A stretch of 64,000 bases of DNA from Alcanivorax profundi (GTDB taxonomy: Bacteria > Pseudomonadota > Gammaproteobacteria > Pseudomonadales > Alcanivoracaceae), in assembly GCF_003597125.1 (NCBI RefSeq), contig NZ_QYYA01000001.1:620001-684000 (forward strand). Reading direction: 5' to 3'. The translations under genes were made by a program, and so were the position numbers. The notes beneath the pieces were generated by a model, which saw nothing but the letters and a program-made list of their open reading frames with translations, was not told the DNA's origin and made no database searches. Below, piece after piece: positions 46,854 through 61,629 of this stretch; position 1 is the stretch's first letter; each line of letters starts with the position of its first letter.

Positions 46854-49800
46854 GCGAACCGCGTTTTGTCCATTTGCGCCTGCACACCGATTATTCCCTG
46901 CTGGATGGGGTGGTGCGCGTCAAGGAGTTGATCAAGGCCTGTGGTAGCCAGTCCATGCCGGCTGTGGCAGTGACGGATGATTCCAACCTGTTTGCGTTGA
47001 TCAAATTCTACAAGGCGGCCATGGGAGCCGGTGTTAAACCGATCATGGGGGCGGATCTGTGGGTTGAGAGCACCCATCTGGAAGAGCCCGCCTATCTGTC
47101 TTTTCTTGCCCTGAACGAAGCGGGATACCAGAACCTGACCTTGCTGATCAGCCGCGCCTGGCAGACCAACCAGGATCGGGGACGGGCCCTGGTCAAGGCG
47201 GAGTGGCTGGCCGAGCTGAGCGAAGGCCTGATTGTTCTTTCTGCTGCCAGTCAGGGCGAAATCGGCCAGTTGCTGCTGGCAGAGAAAAATGATCTTGCTG
47301 CCCAGCAGGCCAGCTGGCTGGCGTCCCTGTTTGGTGACCGTTTTTATCTGGAGGTTCAGCGAACCTCTCGGCCCGGTGATGAAGACTGTCTCCATGCCAC
47401 GGTAGCGCTGGCCGGCCAGCTGGGGATTCCCGTGGTGGCCACCAACGATGTGCGGTTTATCCGCCGTGAGGATTTCGAGGCTCATGAAGCCCGGGTCTGT
47501 ATCCACGATGGCAATACTCTTGATGACCCACGCAGACCGAAGAAGTATTCGGAAGAGCAGTACCTGAAATCCGAAGAGGAAATGCTGGCGTTGTTCTCGG
47601 ACTTGCCCGAGGCACTGGAAAACTCCGTAGAGATTGCCCGGCGTTGTACCCTCGATATCCGCCTGGGCGAGAACTTTCTGCCGGACTTTCCGATTCCTGA
47701 TGGCATGACCATCGAGCAGTACTTCGAGCAGGTGTCCCGGGAAGGGCTCGAAGCGCGCTTGAAGGTGCTGCTGGATGAAACTGATCCGGAATATGCCAGC
47801 AAGCGCAAGGAATACGATGACCGCCTCAAGTTCGAGCTGGATATCATCAATCAGATGGGGTTTCCGGGTTACTTCCTCATCGTTGCCGACTTTATCCAGT
47901 GGGGTAAGGACAATGAAGTCCCGGTCGGGCCTGGGCGGGGCTCCGGTGCGGGCTCGCTGGTGGCCTATGCCCTGAATATTACCGATCTCGATCCCATTGG
48001 TTACGACCTGCTTTTCGAACGATTCCTGAACCCGGAACGGGTCTCGATGCCTGACTTCGATGTGGATTTCTGCATGGAGAAGCGGGACCGGGTCATCAAT
48101 TACGTGGCCGACAAATACGGCCGTGATGCGGTGAGCCAGATCATTACCTTCGGCACCATGGCGGCCAAGGCGGTGGTGCGCGATGTGGCACGGGTACAAG
48201 GCAAGCCCTACGGCCTCGCGGATCGGCTCTCCAAGATGATCCCCGGCATTCCGGGCATGACCCTGGCCAAGGCGCTGGAACAGGAAGAAACCCTGCGGGA
48301 GTTTCTCGAAAGCGATGAGAATTCCGATAAGGACTCTGCCAACGAAATCTGGGAGATGGCCCGCAAGCTGGAAGGGCTGACCCGTAACGTGGGCAAGCAT
48401 GCGGGGGGCGTGGTGATTGCCCCTGGCAAGCTCACAGATTTCGCACCGTTATACTGTGAAGAAGATGGCACCAATCTGGTGACCCAGTACGACAAGGATG
48501 ATGTGGAAGCGGCCGGGCTGGTGAAGTTCGACTTCCTGGGTCTGAAGACCCTGACGATCATCGACTGGGCCGTGAAGGCCGCCAATGTGAAGCGTCAGCG
48601 GGAAGGGCAGGACGATCTGGTCATCGATCATATCCCGCTGGACGATAGTGGCAGCTTTGACCTGCTCAAGCGTGGTGATACCACGGCGGTCTTCCAGCTT
48701 GAAAGTCAGGGCATGAAAGAGCTGATCAAGAAGCTCAAGCCTGACGTATTTGAAGACATTATCGCTCTGGTGGCCCTGTATCGACCGGGCCCACTGGAAT
48801 CAGGAATGGTGGACAACTTTGTTAACCGTAAGCACGGCCGTGAGCCGTTGGCTTACCCTGACCCTCAATACCAACACGAGTGGCTTGAGCCGATCCTGAA
48901 ACCCTCCTACGGGGTGATCCTGTATCAGGAGCAGGTGATGCAGATTGCCCAGGTGCTGGCCGGCTATACCCTCGGGGGCGCCGACATGCTGCGCCGCGCC
49001 ATGGGCAAGAAGAAACCGGAGGAGATGGCCAAACAGCGGGCCATTTTCGAGGAAGGGGCCAAAGGGCAGGGTGTGGACCCGACCCTGGCGATGAAGATCT
49101 TCGATCTGGTGGAAAAATTCGCCGGCTACGGTTTTAACAAATCCCACTCGGCGGCCTATGCGTTGGTGGCCTACCAGACGGCCTGGCTGAAGGTGCACTA
49201 TCCTGCGGAATTCATGGCCGCCACCATCTCTGCGGATATGCAGAACACCGACAAGGTGGTGACCTTCATCGATGAGTGCAAGACCATGGGGCTCAAGGTG
49301 TTGCCGCCGGATGTGAACTCCTGTGGTTACCGCTTCACGGTGAACCCGGAGGGCGACATCGTGTATGGCCTTGGTGCCATCAAGGGCCTGGGTGAAGGCC
49401 CTATTGATGCCATCGTTGCCGCACGGGATGACGGCAAGGGGGAATTCAGGGACCTGTTCGATTTCTGCCGTCGTATCGACCTGAAGAAAATCAATCGCCG
49501 CTCGCTGGAGGCCATGGTGCGTGCCGGTGTGCTGGACAAACTCGGGCCTTCGTCAGCGGAAGACGGCGACAGCTTCCATGATCGTGCGTCCATCCTTGCC
49601 ACGCTGCCAGATGCCATTGCGGCGGCCGATCAGGACGCGCGCAATGAAGCGGCCGGCATGATCGACATGTTTGGGGCGGTGGACGAAAGCCCGGCTACCG
49701 CAGTCGAGTGGAAGCTGGCCCGCAACTGGAACGATGACACCCGGCTCAACGGCGAGCGGGATACCCTGGGATTGTTCCTGACAGGTCACCCCATCGATCA

Positions 49801-50368
49801 GTACGAAACGGAAGTACGGCAGTTTGTCTCTGCGCGTCTGAATTCGTTGCAGCCTACGGCCAAAGGCGAGGCGGCCATGGTTGCCGGCCTGGTGGTCGCA
49901 TTAAGGATTACCCGCAGCAAGCGCAGCGGCGAGCGGATGGCTTTTGTCACGCTGGATGATAAAACCGGGCGGGTAGAGGTCTCTGTCTTTGGCAAGACCT
50001 TTGCTCAATTTGGCGATCTGGTCCAGAAAGATGCCCTGCTGATTTTCAAGGGCGGGGTACGCAGCGATGAATACACCGGCGGCTTCAATCTGGTTGCTGA
50101 CGAAGTCATGGATATGCGTCAGGCCCGGGAAGCGTTTGCCCGTCGCCTGCGCGTGGCGGTACCGGTAACAGAGGAAACCCCCAACCGGCTGCAGCAGACC
50201 CTGTCTCCGTATCAGGGGGGCAGTACCCCGGTCCTGCTGGATCTGGACCATCCGGTGGCGGCGGCCAGTTTCTGGCTGGGGGATGAGTGGAAAATCAGCC
50301 CCCATGATTCCCTGGTAGAAGAGCTGCGGCTGCAATTCGGGGATCAGGCGGTTCGGGTGGAGTATTGA
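46850..50368 (+). CDS. dnaE: DNA polymerase III subunit alpha
   Basis: A 1172-residue C-family polymerase (E. coli 1160). The PHP domain opens with [15 protein letters not shown]; the palm has [14 protein letters not shown] and the catalytic aspartates in [14 protein letters not shown] (about residues 401-407); the OB-fold near 1000-1080 follows. It is the replicative polymerase subunit. The start is TTG at 46850 (TTGA overlap with rnhB), preceded by AAGGGAAG and giving MSEPRFVHL as in E. coli. It is probably the last gene of the operon from uppS. Confidence 0.98.
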   Translation: MSEPRFVHLRLHTDYSLLDGVVRVKELIKACGSQSMPAVAVTDDSNLFALIKFYKAAMGAGVKPIMGADLWVESTHLEEPAYLSFLALNEAGYQNLTLLISRAWQTNQDRGRALVKAEWLAELSEGLIVLSAASQGEIGQLLLAEKNDLAAQQASWLASLFGDRFYLEVQRTSRPGDEDCLHATVALAGQLGIPVVATNDVRFIRREDFEAHEARVCIHDGNTLDDPRRPKKYSEEQYLKSEEEMLALFSDLPEALENSVEIARRCTLDIRLGENFLPDFPIPDGMTIEQYFEQVSREGLEARLKVLLDETDPEYASKRKEYDDRLKFELDIINQMGFPGYFLIVADFIQWGKDNEVPVGPGRGSGAGSLVAYALNITDLDPIGYDLLFERFLNPERVSMPDFDVDFCMEKRDRVINYVADKYGRDAVSQIITFGTMAAKAVVRDVARVQGKPYGLADRLSKMIPGIPGMTLAKALEQEETLREFLESDENSDKDSANEIWEMARKLEGLTRNVGKHAGGVVIAPGKLTDFAPLYCEEDGTNLVTQYDKDDVEAAGLVKFDFLGLKTLTIIDWAVKAANVKRQREGQDDLVIDHIPLDDSGSFDLLKRGDTTAVFQLESQGMKELIKKLKPDVFEDIIALVALYRPGPLESGMVDNFVNRKHGREPLAYPDPQYQHEWLEPILKPSYGVILYQEQVMQIAQVLAGYTLGGADMLRRAMGKKKPEEMAKQRAIFEEGAKGQGVDPTLAMKIFDLVEKFAGYGFNKSHSAAYALVAYQTAWLKVHYPAEFMAATISADMQNTDKVVTFIDECKTMGLKVLPPDVNSCGYRFTVNPEGDIVYGLGAIKGLGEGPIDAIVAARDDGKGEFRDLFDFCRRIDLKKINRRSLEAMVRAGVLDKLGPSSAEDGDSFHDRASILATLPDAIAAADQDARNEAAGMIDMFGAVDESPATAVEWKLARNWNDDTRLNGERDTLGLFLTGHPIDQYETEVRQFVSARLNSLQPTAKGEAAMVAGLVVALRITRSKRSGERMAFVTLDDKTGRVEVSVFGKTFAQFGDLVQKDALLIFKGGVRSDEYTGGFNLVADEVMDMRQAREAFARRLRVAVPVTEETPNRLQQTLSPYQGGSTPVLLDLDHPVAAASFWLGDEWKISPHDSLVEELRLQFGDQAVRVEY

Positions 50369-50654
50369 GGGGCACGCCCCACTTCACGCGACAACGAAGG
50401 ACGAATCACCGAATGCCTGGAGGGCATGGTGACCTCATGTCTCCAGGGGGGCACTGAGGGCGAAGAAAGCGGATATTGTCCGTGTTGCATAACGTGCTGC
50501 ATGCTGCTTCTCCTGTTGAAACAGTTTGCAACCTTCGTCCCGCGACCACGTCTCGACCTTTTCGGCCGGTTGCCGCTACACTTGTGCAGGCTGAAAGGTG
50601 TCGGAGCCAGGGAAACAGGCTGCGGCAGTACCCATTTATGATACAGGCTCGACT
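50369..50654. other. Gap between dnaE and accA
   Basis: 286 bases without a convincing gene. A GGGGC-AC-GCCCC stem overlaps the dnaE stop codon, and a larger hairpin pairs CCTGGAG (50416-50422) with CTCCAGG (50441-50447), with an inner CATG/CATG pair. Neither has a T tract. The accA promoter should be here, but I see no confident -35/-10 pair. Confidence 0.5.
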
Positions 50655-51626
50655 ATGAACCCGAATTTCCTCGAATTTGAACAACCTATCGCAGACCTGG
50701 AAGCGAAAATCGAGGAATTGCGGCTGGTGGGCAGCGGCAGTGAGGTCAACATCTCTGAAGAGGTTGCCAAACTCCAGGAAAAGAGCATCACGCTGACGGA
50801 ATCCATTTTCCGCAACTTGTCGTCCTGGCAGATTTCACAGATCTCCCGTCATCCCCGCCGTCCCTACATGCTCGATTACGTCAAGCGGGTGTTTGGCGAA
50901 TTTGATGAGCTGCATGGCGACCGGGCCTTCGCCGACGATCCGGCGATCGTGGGCGGCATCACGCGTCTGAATGATCAGCCCGTCATGGTGATCGGTCACC
51001 AGAAAGGGCGCGAGGTAAAGGAAAAGGTCCGCCGTAACTTTGGCATGCCCAAGCCGGAGGGTTACCGCAAGGCCCTGCGGCTGATGGAAATGGCCGAGCG
51101 TTTCCACATGCCGATCCTGACGTTCATTGATACCCCGGGTGCGTTCCCGGGGATTGATGCCGAAGAGCGCGGCCAGTCCGAAGCCATTGCCCGTAACCTG
51201 CGAGTCATGTCGCAGCTGAAAACCCCGATTATTGCCACGGTGATTGGTGAGGGGGGCTCCGGTGGTGCGCTGGCCATTGGCGTTTGCGACCACCTGCAGA
51301 TGCTGGAATTCTCTACCTATTCGGTGATTTCGCCGGAAGGTTGTGCCTCTATCCTGTGGCGCAGCGCCGACAAGGCTCCGGAAGCGGCGGAAGCCATGGG
51401 CCTGACTGCTGGGCGACTGCACGAACTGGGCATTGTGGATGAAGTGATCAAGGAGCCTCTGGGAGGCGCCCACCGCGATCACGACATGGCTGCCGAAAGC
51501 ATTCGCAAGTCACTGGTGCGCCAGCTGGAAACCCTGGGCAGCATGGACACGGATGCGCTGGTCGAGCGCCGCTATGATCGCCTGATGAGCTACGGTAATT
51601 TCACCAGTGAGTCCGCTGACGAGTAA
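50655..51626 (+). CDS. accA: Acetyl-CoA carboxylase carboxyltransferase subunit alpha
   Basis: A 323-residue AccA (E. coli 319). With AccD it transfers the carboxyl group from biotin to acetyl-CoA, the committed step of fatty-acid synthesis. The conserved [33 protein letters not shown] and [12 protein letters not shown] motifs are present. The ATG at 50655 gives the family N-terminus [12 protein letters not shown], although no strong ribosome-binding site precedes it. tilS follows two bases later. Confidence 0.97.
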   Translation: MNPNFLEFEQPIADLEAKIEELRLVGSGSEVNISEEVAKLQEKSITLTESIFRNLSSWQISQISRHPRRPYMLDYVKRVFGEFDELHGDRAFADDPAIVGGITRLNDQPVMVIGHQKGREVKEKVRRNFGMPKPEGYRKALRLMEMAERFHMPILTFIDTPGAFPGIDAEERGQSEAIARNLRVMSQLKTPIIATVIGEGGSGGALAIGVCDHLQMLEFSTYSVISPEGCASILWRSADKAPEAAEAMGLTAGRLHELGIVDEVIKEPLGGAHRDHDMAAESIRKSLVRQLETLGSMDTDALVERRYDRLMSYGNFTSESADE

Positions 51627-51628
51627 CC

Positions 51629-52921
51629 ATGAATGACCAGGCCGCGTTCTGCCGTCATTTGGCAGAGCAGGCACCTCCCGGGCCTTTGCTGCTGGCTCTC
51701 AGCGGCGGGCTCGATTCCTCCCTTCTTCTTCATCTTCTGGTCCAGGCCGGGCTTGCCCCGCGCCTGGCGGTAGTGCATGTCGACCACCAGTTACAGGAGC
51801 AAAGTGGCGATTGGGCCCGATTCTGCCAACGGCAGGTCGAGGAATACGGCGTTCCCTTTGCGCTCGCCCAGGTTTGTGTAGACCCCGCTGAAGGACTGGA
51901 GGCCGGGGCGCGAGATGCCCGTTACGGAGCGCTGTTGCCGATGGCCTCTGCGCGGCAGGCGACGCTGGTCACTGCCCATCATCGTGATGATCAGGCGGAG
52001 ACCCTGCTGTTCCGATTGCTGCGAGGAGCTGGGGTGCAGGGCCTCTCTGCCATGCGGGAGCGAAGCGGGCGAGAGGGCGTGCCCCTGTGGCGCCCCTTGC
52101 TGGCCATCGGTCGGGCGACACTGGAGAGCTGGGCTGAAGAGAGTGGCATTCAGTGGCAGGAGGATCCCAGTAATGGTGATCAACACCATCGACGCAATTA
52201 CCTGCGACACCGTATCGTGCCCGCGTTACGCGAACGCTGGCCCGGGGCGGATGCCACCCTGTCACGGACGGCTGAACACATGGCTGAAGCGGCAGAACTC
52301 CTGGAAGAAGTGGCAAAAGCGGATGCTGTGGAGGCGGGCGTACAGGGCGTGGTGTTGCCCCTGAGAGGTCTGGCGGCGCTGACGACAGCGCGACAGCGTA
52401 ACCTGTTGCGCTGGTGGTTAGTCGGCTTGGGCGCTGGCGCTCCCAGTGCAGCGGTGCTGGAACAAATACGGCTATTGCAGGCCGCGCTGGAGGATAGTCA
52501 GGGCAAGGTAGAATGGGGTGACAACGCCTTGCGGCTATATCGTGGTGCCTTGTATTTCGGGCGCCGCTCTCACTTTGCGCCCTGGCAGGGTGAGGCGGTC
52601 TGGCATGAGGGGGCGGTGCCGCCGGATATCCCCAACTGGCAGTGGTCGAAAGAGCAGAGCCATCATGCCATTGCCGTACTGCGCCCGCCTGGTGACCTGA
52701 CGGTGCAGCCGCTCATGGGGGCAATGACATTGCGCCGCAACGGCATGCACCAACAGATCAAGGAGCTGTGGCGGGCGGCTGGCGTACCGCCATGGCAGCG
52801 GCGCCAATGGCCTTTGCTGTGCCGTGACGGGGCGGTCTTGAGCGTTCCTGGCTGCGGTCTGGCAGATGGCCTGCCTGTTGAGCAGGCGCAGCCGTGGTTT
52901 CTGACTCCGGCGTCCCCCTGA
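51629..52921 (+). CDS. tilS: tRNA(Ile)-lysidine synthase TilS
   Basis: A 430-residue N-type ATP pyrophosphatase (E. coli 432). The PP-loop LALSGGLDSSLLLHLL (about residues 22-37), HVDHQLQ and TAHHRDDQAETLLFRLLRG identify TilS, which converts C34 of the AUA-decoding tRNA-Ile to lysidine. C-terminal substrate-binding and TilS-C domains are recognisable (RRNGMHQQIKELWRAAGVPPW). Order accA-tilS is conserved. Confidence 0.95.
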   Translation: MNDQAAFCRHLAEQAPPGPLLLALSGGLDSSLLLHLLVQAGLAPRLAVVHVDHQLQEQSGDWARFCQRQVEEYGVPFALAQVCVDPAEGLEAGARDARYGALLPMASARQATLVTAHHRDDQAETLLFRLLRGAGVQGLSAMRERSGREGVPLWRPLLAIGRATLESWAEESGIQWQEDPSNGDQHHRRNYLRHRIVPALRERWPGADATLSRTAEHMAEAAELLEEVAKADAVEAGVQGVVLPLRGLAALTTARQRNLLRWWLVGLGAGAPSAAVLEQIRLLQAALEDSQGKVEWGDNALRLYRGALYFGRRSHFAPWQGEAVWHEGAVPPDIPNWQWSKEQSHHAIAVLRPPGDLTVQPLMGAMTLRRNGMHQQIKELWRAAGVPPWQRRQWPLLCRDGAVLSVPGCGLADGLPVEQAQPWFLTPASP

Positions 52922-53042
52922 GTTCGCCTACAACGCCGATCTGCTTTGGCTGACACCCTCTCGAGCGCTGTGCGTATCGCATCCGATGAAGTGTCCTGCC
53001 ACACTCTGTTGCTCAATTCTGGCGCCTTCCATGGATATAACG

Positions 53043-54938
53043 ATGCATGACCCCCAGTCGCTGTTGCAGCGCCCCTTTGGTCTTCAGGGCTTTCGCCCCG
53101 GACAGCAGGAGGTAATTCAGGCATTGCTCGCGGGCCGATCGGCGCTGGCAGTATTTCCCACCGGCGGCGGCAAGAGTCTCTGTTACCAGTTACCCGCCCT
53201 GATGCTGGAGGGTGTGACTCTGGTGGTGTCGCCGCTGATCGCGCTGATGAAAGATCAGGTGGATCAACTCAATGCTCTGGGTATTGCTGCGGCGCGGCTG
53301 GATTCCAGTGTCGATGCGGAACAGTTACAGGCGATTTATCAGGGGTTGGAGAGCGGCGATATCAAGCTTTTATATGTGGCACCAGAGCGACTCGCCAACG
53401 AGCGTTTTCTGGCCCGGCTGCGCAGCATGAATATCAGCATGATGGCGGTGGATGAAGCCCATTGCGTGTCGGAATGGGGGCATAACTTTCGGCCGGACTA
53501 CCTGAAACTGGCGCAGCTGGCGACGACGCTTCAGGTGGGGAGGGTGCTGGCCCTGACTGCCACTGCGACCCCTCAGGTGGCAGAGCAGATTCGAGACAGC
53601 TTTGCCATCGCGCCAGAAGATCATGTCCAGACCGGGTTCTTTCGCCCCAATCTCTCACTCGAGTTGAGGCCGACGCCTGCTGCTGATCGAGACAAGGCTC
53701 TACTCGACGCACTAAGGGCACGGGGGGAGGAGTCTGCCATTGTTTATGTGACCTTGCAGAAAACCGCCGAGAAGGTGGCGGCGTTTCTGGAGAGTCAGGG
53801 GCTGGTGGCTAAGGCGTATCATGCCGGGCTAAAAGATGAGGACCGCCATGGGGTGCAGGAAGCTTTCATGGCGGGGGCCGTCAAGGTCGTTGTGGCAACG
53901 ATTGCGTTCGGGATGGGGATCGACAAGGCCGATATCCGGGGTATCTATCACTATAACCTACCCAAATCCCTGGAAAACTATATGCAGGAAATTGGACGAG
54001 CCGGGCGTGACGGCAAGTCTTCGCGATGCCTGCTGCTGGCCAGCTCCGATGACCTGACGGTGCTGGAAAATTTCAGTTATGGCGATACCCCTGACCCGCA
54101 GGCTCTGGATGGGCTGATTCGTTGGCTGCTGCAACAACCCGACCGTTTTGATTTGTCTGTGCATGAGCTTTCCTGGCAATTCGATGTGCGCCCGCTGGTG
54201 ATCAATACCTTGCTGACCTATCTGGAGCTTGAGGGTGTGATTCGGGCAACGGCGCCGTTTTACACGGAATACAAGGTGGGCTTTCAGGTGCCCCGGGATC
54301 AGATTCTGGCGAGTTTCAATGAAGAGCGGGCGGCCTTTCTTGAGCAGCTGTTTGCCACTGGAAAACAGGGGCGAACCTGGTTAACGCTGACGCCCGCAGA
54401 TGCATCCCGCCGTCTGGCGGCAGATCGCACACGGATTCTCAACGCGCTGGGGTATCTGGAGCAGCAGGGAATGGTTGAACTGCGTGTTGCCGGTGTGCGC
54501 CAGGGTTATCGCATAGTGGACAAACCCGCCTCACCGGATTCACTGATTGCCCGCATGAATAGTCAATTTGTATCGCGGGAAGAGCGGGATATTCAACGGC
54601 TACACCGGGTTTGTCAGTGGGTCTGCGGTTCCGGGTGTTACCAGCAATCCCTGGTTCGTTACTTTGGTGAGGCCTTGGCGGCGCCCTGTGGACAATGTAG
54701 CGGGTGTCAGGGGCAGGCAGTGATGCTCCCCAAGCGGCTTGTCGGACAGCCAGATGCCAGCCTGGTAAGGACGCTGCAGGCCGAAGGGCATGAGGCGCTG
54801 CTCTCTGCTCGCCAGCTGGCCCGTTTCCTGTGTGGTATTAGCAGTCCTCGCTCGAGCCGTGCCCGGCTGGCGCGGCATCCTGCCTTTGGGGCCTTGGTGG
54901 ATACGCCGTTTGTCGAGGTGCTGCGGTGTTGTGGCTGA
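53043..54938 (+). CDS. recQ: RecQ-family ATP-dependent DNA helicase, atypical C-terminus
   Basis: A 631-residue RecQ-type helicase. Q-motif FGLQGFRPGQQEVI (12-25), Walker A TGGGKS (40-45) and DEAH (137-140) are clear, as is the C-terminal helicase lobe with FGMGIDKADIRGI and QEIGRAGRDG. After a winged-helix-like region, a CQWVCGSGCYQQ...CGQCSGC cluster, probably the RecQ zinc site, lies at about residues 523-560, much later than in E. coli RecQ. The last 65 residues show no recognisable HRDC domain. The start is uncertain: ATGs at 52986, 53031 and 53043 are in frame. Confidence 0.88.
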   Translation: MHDPQSLLQRPFGLQGFRPGQQEVIQALLAGRSALAVFPTGGGKSLCYQLPALMLEGVTLVVSPLIALMKDQVDQLNALGIAAARLDSSVDAEQLQAIYQGLESGDIKLLYVAPERLANERFLARLRSMNISMMAVDEAHCVSEWGHNFRPDYLKLAQLATTLQVGRVLALTATATPQVAEQIRDSFAIAPEDHVQTGFFRPNLSLELRPTPAADRDKALLDALRARGEESAIVYVTLQKTAEKVAAFLESQGLVAKAYHAGLKDEDRHGVQEAFMAGAVKVVVATIAFGMGIDKADIRGIYHYNLPKSLENYMQEIGRAGRDGKSSRCLLLASSDDLTVLENFSYGDTPDPQALDGLIRWLLQQPDRFDLSVHELSWQFDVRPLVINTLLTYLELEGVIRATAPFYTEYKVGFQVPRDQILASFNEERAAFLEQLFATGKQGRTWLTLTPADASRRLAADRTRILNALGYLEQQGMVELRVAGVRQGYRIVDKPASPDSLIARMNSQFVSREERDIQRLHRVCQWVCGSGCYQQSLVRYFGEALAAPCGQCSGCQGQAVMLPKRLVGQPDASLVRTLQAEGHEALLSARQLARFLCGISSPRSSRARLARHPAFGALVDTPFVEVLRCCG

Positions 54939-55011
54939 CCTCGCTGTGGCCAGTGTTTCGGGCTGGCACTCTCGGCGGGAGGATTTATTGTTCTGTAATG
55001 CAGATTCCTGA

Positions 55012-55040
55012 TTGAGGCGGCAGGGCGGTTCTGTTAATAT
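55012..55040 (+). promoter_or_regulatory. Sigma-70 promoter of the pyrG operon
   Basis: TTGAGG (55012-55017) and TAATAT (55035-55040) are separated by exactly 17 bases, giving a start near 55047 and a leader of about 177 bases before pyrG. Confidence 0.55.
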
Positions 55041-55128
55041 TTTCTCCCGTCCTGATGTAGCGCAAGCCCCTGAATTTTCAGGTGTTCATTCACCATTTGC
55101 GTCGCTGGCCAATCCGTACCAAGAAAAG

Positions 55129-57725
<2,597 letters not shown>

Positions 57726-57730
57726 GTTAA

Positions 57731-59038
<1,308 letters not shown>

Positions 59039-59044
59039 CTGACC

Positions 59045-59407
59045 ATGCCAGGCACCCGGGCCAGCAACGCACAGACCAGCGGCACCAGCAAGCGGGAGGC
59101 ATTCAAACTGTCTCCCGCGCGGCAGGTGGCTCTGGCGTTGCTGGCCCTGGTGTTTTTGGGGTTGCAGGCGCGGCTGTGGTTTGGTGAGGGCAGTCTCCGC
59201 CATGTGGCCATGCTGGAGAAGGATGTCGCCACCCTGAAACGGGCCAATGCCAAGTTGGTAGAACGAAACCGCCTGATGGCCGCCGACGTCAACGATCTCA
59301 AGCAAGGCACGGAAGCGGTGGAAGAAATCGCCCGCAAGGATCTGGGTATGATCCGCGACGGTGAAACCTTTTTCCTGATTCTTGAACAACCTCGGGGCAG
59401 CGAGTGA
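59045..59407 (+). CDS. ftsB: Cell division protein FtsB
   Basis: A 120-residue bitopic divisome protein: one transmembrane helix (about residues 29-45, ALALLALVFLGLQ) followed by a leucine-zipper coiled coil (about 55-95) and the conserved GTEAVEEIARKDLGMIRDGETFF. FtsB bridges FtsL and FtsQ. The cytoplasmic N-terminus is about 20-25 residues longer than in E. coli or P. aeruginosa; with no strong ribosome-binding site at 59045, a start at the GTG at 59126 cannot be excluded but would leave almost no residues before the helix. It overlaps ispD by four bases. Confidence 0.92.
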   Translation: MPGTRASNAQTSGTSKREAFKLSPARQVALALLALVFLGLQARLWFGEGSLRHVAMLEKDVATLKRANAKLVERNRLMAADVNDLKQGTEAVEEIARKDLGMIRDGETFFLILEQPRGSE

Positions 59408-60111
59408 ATCCTGTTATCCGTGGCCCTGTCTATGCCGTCGTGCCCGCTGCAGGCGTGGGCGAGCGCATGAAGGCGGGCATTCCCAAGCAGTACCTTACGT
59501 TGGCCGGCAAGACACTTGCCGAGCATACCCTGGGGCGTTTGTTGTCGTTTTCTCCCATCGACAGCGTCATCGTCTCGGTGTCCTCCCAGGACCCCTGGTG
59601 GCCGACCTTGCCGGTCGCCTCTCACCGTCGGGTTTCAACCGTTGCAGGGGGTAAGACCCGTGCCGAGTCGGTGCGGAACGGGGTGGCTCAGGCGCTAATG
59701 GATGGGGGCGAAGAGGCTTGGGTACTGGTGCATGACATGGCCCGTCCCCTGGTGCGCCTTTCCGATATTCAGGCGCTGATGGAGCAATGTGACGAACAGG
59801 GGGCGATTCTGGCCTTGCCGGTGGTGGATACCATCAAGCAGTCTGGAGAGGACCTGCACATTGATTCTACCGTGGATCGCGAGCGGATCTGGCGAGCGCT
59901 GACTCCACAGCTGTTTCCTGCTGCCCGGCTTTATGAGGCCTTGAGCGCTGACCTGGACGGGGTCACGGATGAGGCCTCAGCCATCGAGCGACAGGGCGGC
60001 CGGCCGCGACTGGTGGCGGGGCAGAGTGACAATATCAAGATCACCGTGCCCGAAGATTTGCCGCTTGCCCGGTTCTATCTTGCCCGTCAGTTTGAAACCG
60101 GAGAACAGTAG
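59404..60111 (+). CDS. ispD: 2-C-methyl-D-erythritol 4-phosphate cytidylyltransferase
   Basis: A 235-residue IspD (E. coli 236) of the MEP pathway, forming CDP-methylerythritol. The CTP-binding motif [20 protein letters not shown] and the VHDMARPLV block are present. It starts with GTG overlapping the ftsB stop codon and ends sharing one base with the ispF GTG. Confidence 0.97.
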   Translation: MNPVIRGPVYAVVPAAGVGERMKAGIPKQYLTLAGKTLAEHTLGRLLSFSPIDSVIVSVSSQDPWWPTLPVASHRRVSTVAGGKTRAESVRNGVAQALMDGGEEAWVLVHDMARPLVRLSDIQALMEQCDEQGAILALPVVDTIKQSGEDLHIDSTVDRERIWRALTPQLFPAARLYEALSADLDGVTDEASAIERQGGRPRLVAGQSDNIKITVPEDLPLARFYLARQFETGEQ

Positions 60112-60590
60112 TGGCATTGCGAATAGGTCAGGGTTTTGATGTTCATGCCTTTGAGCCGGGTGACCATGTCATGCTGTGCGGGCTTGCCATCCCTCATAAT
60201 CAGGGGCTGAAAGCCCATTCGGATGGGGATGTGGCTCTCCACGCCCTTGCTGATGCCTTGTTGGGGGCATTGGCCCTGGGGGATATTGGTCACTACTTCC
60301 CCGATACGGACCCGCAATGGAAAGGTGCCGATTCGGCCACGCTGCTAAAGGCGATCTATGCGGACCTCCTCAAGGCAGGCTGGCAGCTCGGTAATGCCGA
60401 CCTGACCATCATCTGCCAGGCCCCGAAGCTGGCGCCGCACATTACCCCCATGCGCCAGCGCATTGCTGACATTCTCGACTGCACTATCGATCAGGTTTCC
60501 GTAAAGGCAACCACCACCGAAAAGCTGGGCTTCACCGGTCGCAAGGAAGGCATCGCCGTACAGGCGGCGGTGCTGATCGAGTCCCGGTGA
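60111..60590 (+). CDS. ispF: 2-C-methyl-D-erythritol 2,4-cyclodiphosphate synthase
   Basis: A 159-residue IspF. Zinc ligands are in [13 protein letters not shown] (Asp and His near residues 8-10) and the later His near residue 42; [18 protein letters not shown] is the family signature. It cyclises the CDP intermediate of the MEP pathway. It starts with GTG at the ispD stop codon and overlaps truD by four bases. Confidence 0.98.
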   Translation: MALRIGQGFDVHAFEPGDHVMLCGLAIPHNQGLKAHSDGDVALHALADALLGALALGDIGHYFPDTDPQWKGADSATLLKAIYADLLKAGWQLGNADLTIICQAPKLAPHITPMRQRIADILDCTIDQVSVKATTTEKLGFTGRKEGIAVQAAVLIESR

Positions 60591-61615
60591 GCCTCCCCTG
60601 TGCCCATGGCGGCCCTGTTGCCGAGGCTACGCTGAAGGCAATCCCGGCAGATTTTCAGGTCTTTGAGGTCATGCATGTCCAGCCGGAGGGTGACGGCGAG
60701 CACCTGTGGCTGCATATCGAGAAAACCGGCTGGAATACGGAAGATGTGGCCATGTGGTTGGCGAAATCCGCAGGCGTCCATCGCCTGTCGGTGGGCTACA
60801 GTGGCTTGAAGGACAAGCATGCGATTACCCGCCAGTGGTTCAGCCTGCATCTTCCTGGCAAGGCAGACCCGGCCTTCAGCTGGCCAGAGGGGCTGCGTTT
60901 GTGTGATTCCGCCCGGCATCGCCGCAAGCTCAACCGGGGCACCCATCGGGCCAACGCTTTCGTGATCAGGGCCACGAGATTCTCGGGGGAACGGGCGGCC
61001 GTTGAGCAGCGGCTGCAGGCCATCATGGCGGCAGGGGTCCCTAATTACTTTGGCGAGCAGCGCTTCGGCCGTGGGGCGGGCAATCTGGTACGTGGCAGTG
61101 AATGGCTGAGTGGCGGAGAAGCGCCACGCAAGAAGTCCTTGCGCGGCCTTTGGCTGTCTGCGGTTCGCAGTGACCTGTTTAACCGGGTGCTCGCTGAGCG
61201 GGTGACACGTGGCGTGTGGAATCAGGTGCTAGAAGGGGATCTGTTGCAACCGGAAGGTAGCCGGGGACTGTTCCGTGCCGACGAGGACAGTGATGCGGGG
61301 CGCCGTGTTGCCGAGGCAGAGGTGCATCCCACCGCCCCTTTGCCGGGCGTGCCGGGCATGGCATCATCTGGCCCTTGTCGCGATCTTGAACAGCAGGTGT
61401 TAGCGCCCTTCGAGTCGGTGATTGAGGGGTTGTGTCGCGAAGGCGTGGAGGAAGCACGCCGGGCGACACGGTTGCCGGTACGGGATTTGCAATGGTCCTG
61501 GCGGCAGGAAAGGGAAGGGGAAGACTGCCTGGAGTTGGCCTTTGTGCTACCCACAGGCGCTTTTGCTACGACAGTCATGGCAGAGTTGATCCGCTCACAG
61601 GATCCGACTGCATAG
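60587..61615 (+). CDS. truD: tRNA pseudouridine(13) synthase TruD
   Basis: A 342-residue TruD (E. coli 349). The catalytic aspartate is D76 in [13 protein letters not shown], and [11 protein letters not shown] and ALAFVLP-type C-terminal motifs follow. It makes pseudouridine 13 in tRNA-Glu. It starts with GTG overlapping the ispF stop. In most gammaproteobacteria surE follows; here pcm comes next, 15 bases later. Confidence 0.95.
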   Translation: MSLPCAHGGPVAEATLKAIPADFQVFEVMHVQPEGDGEHLWLHIEKTGWNTEDVAMWLAKSAGVHRLSVGYSGLKDKHAITRQWFSLHLPGKADPAFSWPEGLRLCDSARHRRKLNRGTHRANAFVIRATRFSGERAAVEQRLQAIMAAGVPNYFGEQRFGRGAGNLVRGSEWLSGGEAPRKKSLRGLWLSAVRSDLFNRVLAERVTRGVWNQVLEGDLLQPEGSRGLFRADEDSDAGRRVAEAEVHPTAPLPGVPGMASSGPCRDLEQQVLAPFESVIEGLCREGVEEARRATRLPVRDLQWSWRQEREGEDCLELAFVLPTGAFATTVMAELIRSQDPTA

Positions 61616-61629
61616 AAACGAAGTACAGC

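Noticed and set aside
46742-48400. Open frame of 552 codons on the minus strand opposite dnaE and rnhB
   Set aside because: Antisense shadow of dnaE with no domain or ribosome-binding site.
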